NCBI RefSeq assembly: GCF_900128945.1
Contig: NZ_FQUD01000004.1
Span: 372,001 to 436,000, forward strand
Source of the DNA: Chryseobacterium sp. OV279
Lineage (GTDB): Bacteria; Bacteroidota; Bacteroidia; Flavobacteriales; Weeksellaceae
Direction: 5' to 3'
DNA: 64,000 nt
A model generated the notes under the pieces. It did not search any database, had not been told where the DNA came from, and was given only the letters and a program-made list of their open reading frames with translations. Shown here in pieces: positions 45,037 to 53,140 of the stretch (position 1 is its first letter; every line of letters begins with the position of its first letter). A program made the position numbers and the translations under genes.

Positions 45037-46728
45037 ATGACAAATTCTAGAGCTAGAGAAACAACGGAAGCAATTGAAAGATTGTATATTTCTATGAGAC
45101 ACCTCTTTTACAGAGGTTTTTTTAAACCTGCCGGTGTTTCTGGAGAAAGTATCAGAAGTTTGTTAAAGACTATCAATCCAGAGATTTATGGTACCATGAA
45201 TATTCCTAATAAATTGGAATTAAATGGTTTGATGTACGTTTTAGACAGACTTCCGGAAGGAATTGAAGAATGTGCTTTTATTCATCTTACATCGGATGAG
45301 GGTTTTGATAAAGGAAGTTTCGAACCTATTGTACCTAAAAAGAGAAGAAGAAACTGTTACAGGATAGACGAGCACCAGATGAATATTGAAGTTCTTTTGG
45401 GCCGTTCGGAAATTTATGATATTCTTACCCACCTTACCTTCTTATTTATAGAAGCCGACAAAGTGAGAAATCTGGCTTTCATTCAGGATGAAAACTGGAA
45501 ACCTACACGTGCTTTTAAAATCATCGAAGAAGTAGTAAAAGGGGAAAAGAAATTCAGCAGAAAAGAAAAAGAAGTGGCTTTGATTCATTTATCTTCTTTA
45601 ATAGGAAGAACTTTTGAAGAGACATTGAACGCTTATAATTCTTTCGGAGATGATGAAAACCCAGACCGTTTATTCAAAATCATCTACAACTTAGGAAAAG
45701 TAAGTCTTGAAGATGCAAAGCAGACCAGAGAAAGAGAAATTCATTTCAGTGCGATATTAAAGGAAAGAGTAGGACACCACTATTTCGGTGAAAAATGGGC
45801 CAACAAAGTGAAAGAAGTTTTATTTGAAAATAATCTTCACATGCGTCCGCTTCACATCATTTCTGCCAACATGCACTCCGTGAAAAATATGCTGTATGGA
45901 AATGATGCTTTAAAGAAAAAAGACAACAAAGAAGTAGATTATAAATTGTACGGAGATATTTCCGATAAAAAAGAACTTCGCGACAAAGTTTCAAAATATG
46001 CTTTGGAAGAAGGTTTGATCTATATTAATGATAAGAGCGGAAGTAATATTGATGTTCAGATCATCGATTTAAGCAAGACAGATCTTAAAAATACCCCATT
46101 CAGCGGTATAAAATATGGCGGAGACGATGTGATCATGGTTTTCGACTACGCTTTTGGAGAGCAGGCTTTTGAGGTAATGGATGAATTGTTAAGACCTTTC
46201 GAACACAAAGGAGAGGTGTATATGATGAAGGTGAAATCTGTTTCCATCATGGGTAAAGCTGGAATTCTGGATGGAGGAAAAGGAGATATCATGATTCCTA
46301 CTTCTCATATCTTTGAAGGAACGGCAGATAACTATCCATTTGAAAATGCCCTGAAACTGGATGATTTCAAAGATGATGAGCTGAAGGCGTTTGAAGGTCC
46401 GATGATCACCGTATTGGGAACATCACTTCAGAACAGAGATATCCTTTCTTACTTTATGAACACTTCATGGAAAGCCATCGGTCTTGAAATGGAAGGAGCG
46501 CATTACCAGAAAGCCATTCAGGTAGCTTCTAAAATCAGACATCATATTGCACCGGATCTGTTTGTGTGTTACGCTTATTATGCTTCCGATAATCCATTGG
46601 AAACGGGAAGTACCCTTTCTTCAGGAGGTCTTGGTCTTACAGGCGTAAAACCTACCTATCTGATTACTTTAAGAATCCTTGAAAAGATCTTACAAAGCGG
46701 AAAAAAAGAAATTCCTGCTAAAAAATAA
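45037..46728 (+). CDS. Uncharacterised protein with nucleoside-phosphorylase-like C-terminal domain
   Basis: A 563-residue soluble protein without a family name I can assign confidently. The N-terminal part (about 1-280) is mainly helical with no known motif. The C-terminal part resembles the purine nucleoside phosphorylase/MTA-SAH nucleosidase superfamily, with four elements in the usual order: SIMGKAGILDGGKGDIMIPT (403-421, like the phosphate loop and GD-IVIP strand), TVLGTSLQNRD, IGLEMEGAHYQKAIQVA (481-497, like MEGAA) and YYASDNPLE (514-522, with Asp 518 in the position of the catalytic S-D). A nucleotide or nucleoside hydrolysing role, like AMP nucleosidase, is possible. I used the ATG at 45037, behind a promoter box. 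Confidence 0.8.
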   Translation: MTNSRARETTEAIERLYISMRHLFYRGFFKPAGVSGESIRSLLKTINPEIYGTMNIPNKLELNGLMYVLDRLPEGIEECAFIHLTSDEGFDKGSFEPIVPKKRRRNCYRIDEHQMNIEVLLGRSEIYDILTHLTFLFIEADKVRNLAFIQDENWKPTRAFKIIEEVVKGEKKFSRKEKEVALIHLSSLIGRTFEETLNAYNSFGDDENPDRLFKIIYNLGKVSLEDAKQTREREIHFSAILKERVGHHYFGEKWANKVKEVLFENNLHMRPLHIISANMHSVKNMLYGNDALKKKDNKEVDYKLYGDISDKKELRDKVSKYALEEGLIYINDKSGSNIDVQIIDLSKTDLKNTPFSGIKYGGDDVIMVFDYAFGEQAFEVMDELLRPFEHKGEVYMMKVKSVSIMGKAGILDGGKGDIMIPTSHIFEGTADNYPFENALKLDDFKDDELKAFEGPMITVLGTSLQNRDILSYFMNTSWKAIGLEMEGAHYQKAIQVASKIRHHIAPDLFVCYAYYASDNPLETGSTLSSGGLGLTGVKPTYLITLRILEKILQSGKKEIPAKK

Positions 46729-46750
46729 TTTGATTTTAAATCATATTGAA

Positions 46751-46782
46751 GCCTCAGGTGTATTTTGCACTTGAGGTTTTTT
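46751..46782 (+). terminator. Terminator after the gene at 45037
   Basis: CCTCAGGTG pairs with CACTTGAGG (one G-T pair) around TATTTTG, followed by T's. Confidence 0.8.
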
Positions 46783-46789
46783 GTTTTTA

Positions 46790-46878
46790 AACACGAATGT
46801 CACGAATTTTTTTCACGAATACCACGAATTGATTAGTGTTTAAAATTGTGCTTTTATTAGTGTCATTTGTGGTTAAAT
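46790..46878 (+). repeat. Dispersed CACGAAT-type intergenic repeat, copy 1
   Basis: CACGAAT occurs four times, then ATTAGTGTTTAAAATTGTG and CATTTGTGG. The same ordered elements recur at 47429-47543. It is non-coding. Confidence 0.65.
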
Positions 46879-46938
46879 AAGTCTGCAGCATGGCTCAATA
46901 AAAAATAATTATCTTTAAGAATCATAAAATTTCAAATA

Positions 46939-47415
46939 ATGAGCTTAGCTTCACAATTAGCAAAAAGATTCAGAGAAGTCTTGCTGGACGGCTTGTGGAT
47001 CGCCAATATGAATTTTAAAGATCAGCTTTCAGACGTAACCTGGGAACAGGCTGTCACCAAAGTAGATTCTTTAAATACCATTGCCATGCTCACCTTTCAT
47101 ATTCATTATTATATAGCAGGAGTTCTCAATGTACTGGAAGGAGGAGATCTTGAAATAAAGGATCAGTTCAGTTTTGATCTTCCGCCTATTGAATCTGAAG
47201 AACAGTGGAAAGATTTGTTGAACAGGCTTTGGTCGGATTCAGAAAAGTTTGCATCATTGGTAGAGCAAATCCCTGATGATAAGCTCGGTGATGTTTTCGT
47301 GGATGAAAAATATGGAACCTACAGAAGAAATATAGAAGGGATGATTGAGCATAGCTACTATCATTTGGGACAGATCACTTTAATAAAAAAGATGCTGACT
47401 CACCCATCATCTTGA
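46939..47415 (+). CDS. DinB-like four-helix-bundle protein
   Basis: A 158-residue cytosolic protein with the DinB/YfiT pattern: a first-helix region containing TFHIHYYIAGVLNVLEGG, a middle helix with LLNRLWSDSEKFASLVEQIP, and the closing helix MIEHSYYHLGQITLIKKML with H-x-x-x-H. These His residues usually bind a divalent metal. Members include thiol S-transferases and damage-induced proteins; the exact role here is unknown. It is flanked on both sides by copies of the same intergenic repeat. Confidence 0.8.
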   Translation: MSLASQLAKRFREVLLDGLWIANMNFKDQLSDVTWEQAVTKVDSLNTIAMLTFHIHYYIAGVLNVLEGGDLEIKDQFSFDLPPIESEEQWKDLLNRLWSDSEKFASLVEQIPDDKLGDVFVDEKYGTYRRNIEGMIEHSYYHLGQITLIKKMLTHPSS

Positions 47416-47428
47416 TTTTTAGTTTGAA

Positions 47429-47543
47429 GCACAACGCCACAAATGTCTCGCACGAATGAGCCTTGACAAGGCTTCCAGGAAAATATCTTCACGAATCATT
47501 AGTGTTTAAAATCGTGAAATAATTTGTGCCGTTTGTGTTTAAA
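47429..47543 (+). repeat. Dispersed CACGAAT-type intergenic repeat, copy 2
   Basis: Degenerate second copy: GCCACAAATGTCTCGCACGAAT, TTCACGAATCATTAGTGTTT then AAAATCGTGAAAT and GTTTGTGTTTAAA, in the same order as copy 1, with an insert near 47460-47490 (GCCTTGACAAGGC, a small palindrome). Confidence 0.55.
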
Positions 47544-47682
47544 AAAAACAAAATATGCACGATCAAACTTAACCATCAGAATAAAACCTCATCTAATCCA
47601 GAACAGATCAAAAAGCCCTAAAATACCTCCATATTTGAGGGTTTTACATAAATTACCTACCTTTAAAAAAAATAAATTTTAA

Positions 47683-49524
47683 ATGAGAAAATCGGCTGCA
47701 ATCCTTTTTGCGTTTATCATTTCACAATTTCAGGCTCAGCAGGGGGCTTATTATCAGCAGGCTGCGAAGTATAAGATGGATATTGATGTTAATGCTGAAA
47801 AATTTACCTATCAGGGAAATCAAACCTTAGAATATACCAATAACTCACCGGATGAGTTGAATGTCGTGTATTTTCATCTGTACTGGAATGCTTTTAAGCC
47901 TAATTCAATGATGGACCAGAGAATTGCCGGTCAGGGAAAAAATGGAGATTCCAGGCTGCAGAAAGAGGGTGTTTCGAGACTGGCTTCTATTCCAAAAGAT
48001 CAGGAAGGCGCTCAAAATATTCACTGGATCAAGCAAAACGGAAAAGAGCTGAAGTTTGAAATCCAGGAAACCATCATGAAGGTGTATCTGGCAGAGCCTA
48101 TCCAACCCAATTCTTCCACTACTTTTACCATGGACTGGGATGCGGTAATCCCTCAGCAGATCAGAAGAAGCGGAAGAAACAACAGAGAAGGAGTAGACAT
48201 GACCATGACTCAGTGGTATCCTAAAATTGCAGAATACGATTATGACGGCTGGGCAACTTTTGATTATATTGGAAGGGAATTTCATGCACCGTTCTCGGAT
48301 TTTGATGTTACCATTAAAATCAATAAAGATTACGTGATTGGAGCTGGAGGCGTTCTTGAAAATCCGGCAGATGTAAAAGGATATGATGCCGCTGCAAAAA
48401 TTAAAGCAGATAAAAGCAAAAAAGCAGTCTGGAAATGGAAAGCCAATAATATTCTGGACTTTGCATGGAGTGCAGACCGAGATTATATCATTAAAAGTTT
48501 TGATGTTCCTGAAGGACCGAAAGTATTCCTTGTGTATCAGCAGAACGACAAAACTAAAGTTTGGGAAGAAGCTCAGCCTTATGTGACCAAATATTTCCAA
48601 ATGATGAATGCTCACTTCGGAAAATATGTATACCCAACTTATGCCTTTATTCAAGGTGGTGACGGCGGAATGGAATACGGAATGTGTACCATGATCCTGG
48701 GAGAAGCTAAAGATATGAAAGGTTTAATGGGCTTGATGGCTCACGAAGGCGCACACTCATGGTATCAGCAGATGCTGGCGACCAACGAATCAGTACGTCC
48801 ATGGATGGATGAAGGATTTACAAGCTATGCAGAAGGATATGTGATGCATCAGTTATTCCCGGAAGAACTTCCGAATCCTTTTGTACATACTGTAGAAGCT
48901 TACAGGAATTTTATTAAAAAAGGAATTGAAGAGCCTGCCGTATGGTTGGGCGATCATCACGATAACGGGACAGCTTACACCTATGCTTCTTACGTAAAAG
49001 GAGAGTTGTATCTTGTAGAGCTGGGCTATATTATGGGTGAGCAGAAACTTGCGGAAACCTTAAAGCAGTACTACGACCAATGGCATATGAAACATCCTTC
49101 TGACAGGGATTTCCTTCATATTGCTCAGAAAGTATCAGGAATGGATCTGAAATGGTTCCATAACTATTGGATCAACACGACAAAAACTATTGATTACGGG
49201 ATTAAAGATGTGAAGTATGATGGAAAATCTACCACAATTACCCTTGTCAATAACGGACAGGTTCCAATGCCTGTAGATTTCAGTGTACTGACGACAGATA
49301 AAAAAGTGGTAACCTACCAGATTCCTTTGAACATGACCCATACATGGAAGGATAAAGATATCTATGGTGACTTTAAGACGATGCCTTACTGGCCATGGAC
49401 CCAAAAAGAATATACATTGACGATTCCTTATACAAAATCTCAGCTGTCTGTTTTAGGAATAGATTTCAGCCAGAGATTGGCAGATGTCAATATGGATGAT
49501 AATATTGTTGAAGTAAAACAATAA
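47683..49524 (+). CDS. M1-family zinc metallopeptidase, exported
   Basis: A 613-residue aminopeptidase-type enzyme. A signal peptide (1-18, ending FQAQ) is followed by the N-terminal beta domain (about 25-250). The gluzincin core has GGDGGMEYGMCTMI (the G-x-M-E-x substrate motif) and HEGAHSWYQQ (His 354, Glu 355, His 358), with the third zinc ligand Glu 377 in WMDEGFTSYAEGY exactly 18 residues on, the M1 spacing. The C-terminus ends in a small beta domain with no T9SS sorting sequence, so it is probably periplasmic. It should remove N-terminal residues from peptides. A strong terminator follows. Confidence 0.94.
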   Translation: MRKSAAILFAFIISQFQAQQGAYYQQAAKYKMDIDVNAEKFTYQGNQTLEYTNNSPDELNVVYFHLYWNAFKPNSMMDQRIAGQGKNGDSRLQKEGVSRLASIPKDQEGAQNIHWIKQNGKELKFEIQETIMKVYLAEPIQPNSSTTFTMDWDAVIPQQIRRSGRNNREGVDMTMTQWYPKIAEYDYDGWATFDYIGREFHAPFSDFDVTIKINKDYVIGAGGVLENPADVKGYDAAAKIKADKSKKAVWKWKANNILDFAWSADRDYIIKSFDVPEGPKVFLVYQQNDKTKVWEEAQPYVTKYFQMMNAHFGKYVYPTYAFIQGGDGGMEYGMCTMILGEAKDMKGLMGLMAHEGAHSWYQQMLATNESVRPWMDEGFTSYAEGYVMHQLFPEELPNPFVHTVEAYRNFIKKGIEEPAVWLGDHHDNGTAYTYASYVKGELYLVELGYIMGEQKLAETLKQYYDQWHMKHPSDRDFLHIAQKVSGMDLKWFHNYWINTTKTIDYGIKDVKYDGKSTTITLVNNGQVPMPVDFSVLTTDKKVVTYQIPLNMTHTWKDKDIYGDFKTMPYWPWTQKEYTLTIPYTKSQLSVLGIDFSQRLADVNMDDNIVEVKQ

Positions 49525-49543
49525 ATCCATAAAATTAAAAAAC

Positions 49544-49573
49544 AATCCCGCAGAATTTTTCCGCGGGATTTTT
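49544..49573 (+). terminator. Terminator after the M1 peptidase gene
   Basis: AATCCCGC pairs with GCGGGATT around a loop of 11 bases, then T's. Confidence 0.82.
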
Positions 49574-49641
49574 ATTTGTATTGAAATCTTCTAGTTTTCA
49601 GGTCTGAAATCTGACGTCTGAAATCTTATGTCTTAGGAAGC

Positions 49642-49673
49642 TTCACCATTCACTTGCGAAGCAAAATTCACCA
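49642..49673 (-). repeat. Intergenic repeat arm, inverted partner of 54346-54377
   Basis: The 32 bases here, read on the minus strand, match 54346-54377 at 29 positions by my count. Both are embedded in runs of degenerate TCTGA/AGACATC-like units. Confidence 0.65.
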
Positions 49674-49710
49674 CTGACGATCTGATGTCTGCCATCTGAA
49701 CTCTATCTCC

Positions 49711-50313
49711 TTATTTTATCTCAAACTGCTGCACCATCCAGTGATTGGAGTGATTTTTTACAAGATCATTTTTTAGGGCTGCATCTTTTGTATTAAGGTA
49801 GCTGTATACTTTTAAAGGAACAGAATCAGGATATTCTTTTAATCCCTGATCAACGGCTGCTTTGGCTTCATTTTTCTTTCCGCCTCCGTCCAGTGCTTCG
49901 GCTTTATAGATATAAATGATTGCGGGTACTTTTCCATAAATATCCTTTGTTTCCTTTTCCAGCAGAGTCATTGCTTCGATCTGAAAGTCTGTATCAGATG
50001 GTTTTCCAACCATTGCTGTACGGCTGATGTGTTGCTGGTACATCAGAAAAAGCATAAGAACATGAAGGTTTTTGGTGTCTGGATTTGAGGCCATTTTTTC
50101 AATTCTCTCCACGGTTTCCGGTGTCATTTCATCTTTTTCGGACTGAAGGTTTTTGTTGTAAAATTCATCCAGAAGATCATAGACAGCCCGGTCATTCTTA
50201 TCAATCTTTGCCCCTTCTTTTATTTTCTGAAATACGCTGTTCACCTGAGACGCACTCTGCGCAAAAGTATTCAGGCCGATACAAAAGAGAAATAGGAAGA
50301 TGAGGTTTTTCAT
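49711..50313 (-). CDS. Exported hypothetical protein, helical/TPR-like
   Basis: A 200-residue protein with signal peptide MKNLIFLFLFCIGLNTFAQ. The rest is predicted mostly helical; the segment TDFQIEAMTLLEKETKDIYG followed by AIIYIYKAEALDGGGKKNEA and AAVDQGLKEYPDSVPLKVYS has the length pattern of TPR helices. No catalytic residues or named family are recognised. It is transcribed alone toward the M1 gene. Confidence 0.65.
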   Translation of the reverse strand: MKNLIFLFLFCIGLNTFAQSASQVNSVFQKIKEGAKIDKNDRAVYDLLDEFYNKNLQSEKDEMTPETVERIEKMASNPDTKNLHVLMLFLMYQQHISRTAMVGKPSDTDFQIEAMTLLEKETKDIYGKVPAIIYIYKAEALDGGGKKNEAKAAVDQGLKEYPDSVPLKVYSYLNTKDAALKNDLVKNHSNHWMVQQFEIK

Positions 50314-50542
50314 GGAAGATGAGATTTAAAATATTTTGAGTTTTAAAGGTAATTAATTGTTTTCAATTTTCTAAATCTCAGGTTCAAATTTTATATAACG
50401 GAAGTAAAATATTCAGAGAATGTATTCCTGTAACCAAAAGAGATTTATGAATTCATCTAAATAACACCGATATTGCTTATTTTTGAGGATAAAGCCTTAT
50501 TTTTACACCTGTTTTTTAACCCAGACTAGCTTAAAAAATTAA

Positions 50543-51301
50543 ATGAATTCAATTGTAATCAACGTAGGGAACAGCAATATCAGATTCGGACTTTTCAATG
50601 GAGACAACTGTGATATTTCATGGGTGATCAATACCAAGCCGTACAGAACGGTAGATGAGCTGTATGTACAGATGCTGATGCTGTATCAGACCTACAAAAT
50701 AGAACCGGAAGAGATCAGTAAAGTCATTATCGGATCTGTGGTCCCGCAGCTTACCAAAGTGATCAGTTCGGCCATTAAAAAGATCCATAAGATTTCACCG
50801 GTGATCGTTGACAGATCTACACCTTCCGGGGTTCAGGCGAAATCCAAACAGATGGGGACGGATATTTATGCCAACCTTGTAGCTGCTCACAATCTGTATC
50901 CCAACCGTAAGAAAATCGTTATTGATTTTGGAACGGCTCTTACAGCAAGTTGCGTTACGGAAACAGGAGAAACATTAGGTGTGATCATTGCTCCGGGAAT
51001 TGTAACCTCTTTGAATTCATTAATCAGCCAGACGGCACAGCTTCCTGATATTGAACTTAAAAAGCCAAAAACAGTCCTTGGATTAGATACCGTAACCTGT
51101 ATGCAGAGCGGAATGGTCTATGGATTCCTCGGAATGGTAGAAGGTTTTATAGACCGTATCAACGATGAGGTGAATGATAACTGCTTTGTTGTCGCTACGG
51201 GTGGGGTTTCCCATGTGTATAAGCCATTGACAGAGAAAATCCATGTGATGGACAGGTTGCATACCCTGAAAGGCCTTTATTTCTTAGGAAAAGATTTATA
51301 G
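50543..51301 (+). CDS. coaX: Type III pantothenate kinase-like protein, divergent
   Basis: A 252-residue ASKHA-fold protein of the CoaX/Baf family, which phosphorylates pantothenate in CoA synthesis. The family frame is clear: IVINVGNSNIRFGLF, PSGVQAKSKQMGTDIYANLV, KIVIDFGTALTASCVTETGE and VVATGGVSH. Two positions usually acidic are changed: the P-loop Asp is Asn 7 (NVGNS for DVGNT), and the Asp after GTAxT is Ser 136. The Asp of the G-x-D motif (Asp 107), generally regarded as catalytic, is kept. It may still be active or be a paralogue with changed function. It lies 68 bases before a GNAT gene. Confidence 0.78.
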   Translation: MNSIVINVGNSNIRFGLFNGDNCDISWVINTKPYRTVDELYVQMLMLYQTYKIEPEEISKVIIGSVVPQLTKVISSAIKKIHKISPVIVDRSTPSGVQAKSKQMGTDIYANLVAAHNLYPNRKKIVIDFGTALTASCVTETGETLGVIIAPGIVTSLNSLISQTAQLPDIELKKPKTVLGLDTVTCMQSGMVYGFLGMVEGFIDRINDEVNDNCFVVATGGVSHVYKPLTEKIHVMDRLHTLKGLYFLGKDL

Positions 51302-51369
51302 CCGTTATAAGGTTAAGGCAGAGGGAATCGGGATTTGTGAATACAGTTATAGTGCATAAAAAATAGGTT

Positions 51370-51909
51370 ATGAGAAAACTAGAAGAATTTCCGGTCATAG
51401 AAACAGAGAGACTGATCCTTTCACAATTGAAAGAGGAAGATATTCCTCTGGTGAAGGTATATCTTCAGGAGAAAATTTTCTCAGATCTTACTTCCAATAT
51501 TCCGTATCCTTATATGCTGGAACACGCGGCATTGTGGATAAAAATCTATAAGGAAGCCTTTGAAAACAGTACAGGATATACTTTTGCAGTCCGCAATAAA
51601 GAAGGACAGATTATAGGCGCTATCGGGCTTCACGACAGAGACGATGATAAAGCCGAACTGGGCTACTGGATGGGAAAACCGTTCTGGAACAAAGGATATA
51701 TCACAGAAGCAGCTATTGCTCTGATTGATTTTGGATTCCGTGAACTGGGCGTTAATAAAATCTACGCGACCTATTTTCTCCACAATCCTGCTTCCGGAAG
51801 AATCATGGAAAAAGCCGGGATGGAAGAAGAAGCAATGCTGAAACAGCATCTCAAGAAAGACGGGGAATACTTTGATGTGATGATGTATTCTGTCTTCAAA
51901 AATAAATAA
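51370..51909 (+). CDS. GNAT-family N-acetyltransferase, RimJ/RimL type
   Basis: A 179-residue acetyl-CoA-dependent acetyltransferase. The start EFPVIETERLILSQLKEEDI is typical of the RimJ/RimL group. The acetyl-CoA region comprises GAIGLHDRDDDKAELGYWMG, FWNKGYITEAAIALIDFGFR and NKIYATYFLHNPASGRIMEK, and the protein closes with KDGEYFDVMMYSVFK. Relatives acetylate ribosomal proteins, other N-termini or small molecules; the substrate is unknown. The paralogue pair begins 47 bases downstream. Confidence 0.9.
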   Translation: MRKLEEFPVIETERLILSQLKEEDIPLVKVYLQEKIFSDLTSNIPYPYMLEHAALWIKIYKEAFENSTGYTFAVRNKEGQIIGAIGLHDRDDDKAELGYWMGKPFWNKGYITEAAIALIDFGFRELGVNKIYATYFLHNPASGRIMEKAGMEEEAMLKQHLKKDGEYFDVMMYSVFKNK

Positions 51910-51956
51910 CGATTTAACCTTTCGTGGAATACGCTATCAAATCTGCAAATATTTCC

Positions 51957-52526
51957 ATGAAAACAATTTACATTCTCTTTGCTCTAAGCATCAGCACTTT
52001 CATTTTTTCACAAACCAAACTGATCGCTTTCAAAAGCCACAGCGGGAATTCAGCAGATTTCAATAGCGCCGTTTCTGAAGATCTTTTCGATGCCAATGCG
52101 TCAAACCTTGGTATTGTTCCAAAAAGATACGTAACAGATGCCAGACTAGATTCCGTGATCATTCTTAATGATGAAGAAAGTGTTTTGGTGACCAGCTCTG
52201 CACGAAAAATAGTTCCCGAAGGGACTAAAAGAGTATGGGAGCCGGGAAGGGAAGTGGTACGCAATCATGCCCTTTTTTCAAAGAAGAATATTGACAGTGT
52301 AAAAAATGTTTTGAAAAAAGACTATTACTTCGTCAATGATATGGACAGCGTTGTTTTTGTAGAATATGATCAACAAAATAAATCCTATAAAGAAGTCAAA
52401 CCTGTAAAAGAGGCTAAACCAAAGAAAGAAAAGTCAGAAAAAATACCTAGAGGTCTCCTTCTAGGCATACTGATGTTTTCGGGAGCTTCAGGATTCTACA
52501 GCTGGAAAAAAAGTAAGAAGAAATAA
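51957..52526 (+). CDS. Hypothetical exported protein, tandem paralogue 1, with C-terminal membrane anchor
   Basis: A 189-residue protein of unknown family. From the ATG at 51957 it begins with signal peptide MKTIYILFALSISTFIFSQ; an earlier in-frame start at 51924 only adds a hydrophilic leader. The central part (FKSHSGNSADFNSAVSEDL, DSVIILNDEESVLVTSSA, ALFSKKNIDSVKNVLKKD) is closely matched by the next gene. A Lys/Glu-rich linker precedes a hydrophobic segment, GLLLGILMFSGASGFYSW, and a basic KKSKKK end, making a C-terminally anchored periplasmic or surface protein. There are 44 bases to the next gene. Confidence 0.75.
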   Translation: MKTIYILFALSISTFIFSQTKLIAFKSHSGNSADFNSAVSEDLFDANASNLGIVPKRYVTDARLDSVIILNDEESVLVTSSARKIVPEGTKRVWEPGREVVRNHALFSKKNIDSVKNVLKKDYYFVNDMDSVVFVEYDQQNKSYKEVKPVKEAKPKKEKSEKIPRGLLLGILMFSGASGFYSWKKSKKK

Positions 52527-52570
52527 TAGGATTCTTCTCAAAATGATTTTTTAAACTTTAAATAACTCCC

Positions 52571-53140
52571 ATGAAAATATTGTATTCTTTTCTAGCTTTT
52601 CTGATAAGCATTTCCATCTTTTCACAAACCAAACTGATTGCTTTTAAAAGCCATAGCGGTCATTCAGCAAATTTCAGTACAGCAGTTTCTGAAGATCTTT
52701 TCGATGCCAATTTTTCTAATTTAGGTGATTCCAGACCGTTTTACGAAAAAACAAAACTGGATTCTGTGATTATTCTTGAGGATGGAGAAAGTGTTCTGGT
52801 GACCAGATCTGCAGGCATTTTATTTAATGATAAAAAAGAGGAATGGCAGCCAGGAAGAAAAGTAGTGCAGAATCGTGCTCTTTTTTCAAAAAAGAATATA
52901 GACAGCGTAAAGACAGTCCTGAAAAATGAGTTTAAATTCGTTAATGATATGGACAGCGTTGTTGTGGTAGAGTACAGCAAAAAGAATAAATCCTATAAAG
53001 TCATTAAACCCGCAGCTGCTAAACCTGAAAAAGAGAAGTCAGAAAAAATCCCGAAAGGTCTTCTTTTAGGGATACTGATGTTTTCGGGAGCTTCAGGATT
53101 CTACAGCTGGAAAAAGAATAAAAAGAAAAATGAGAAGTAG
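52571..53140 (+). CDS. Hypothetical exported protein, tandem paralogue 2, with C-terminal membrane anchor
   Basis: A 189-residue protein, the same length as its upstream neighbour and closely similar throughout, including the signal peptide (LISISIFSQ), FKSHSGHSANFSTAVSEDLF, the DSVIILEDGESVLVTRSAG segment, FVNDMDSVVVVEYSKKNKSY and the tail IPKGLLLGILMFSGASGFYS. The C-terminal 30 residues are the most conserved part, pointing to a shared membrane or protein partner. Its last codons overlap the following membrane-protein gene by 11 bases, so the two are translationally coupled. Confidence 0.75.
   Translation: MKILYSFLAFLISISIFSQTKLIAFKSHSGHSANFSTAVSEDLFDANFSNLGDSRPFYEKTKLDSVIILEDGESVLVTRSAGILFNDKKEEWQPGRKVVQNRALFSKKNIDSVKTVLKNEFKFVNDMDSVVVVEYSKKNKSYKVIKPAAAKPEKEKSEKIPKGLLLGILMFSGASGFYSWKKNKKKNEK

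Noticed and set aside
47905-48654. 249-codon open frame on the minus strand
   Set aside because: Lies wholly inside the M1 peptidase gene, whose motifs are certain; Cys/Phe/Ile-rich shadow translation without a domain.
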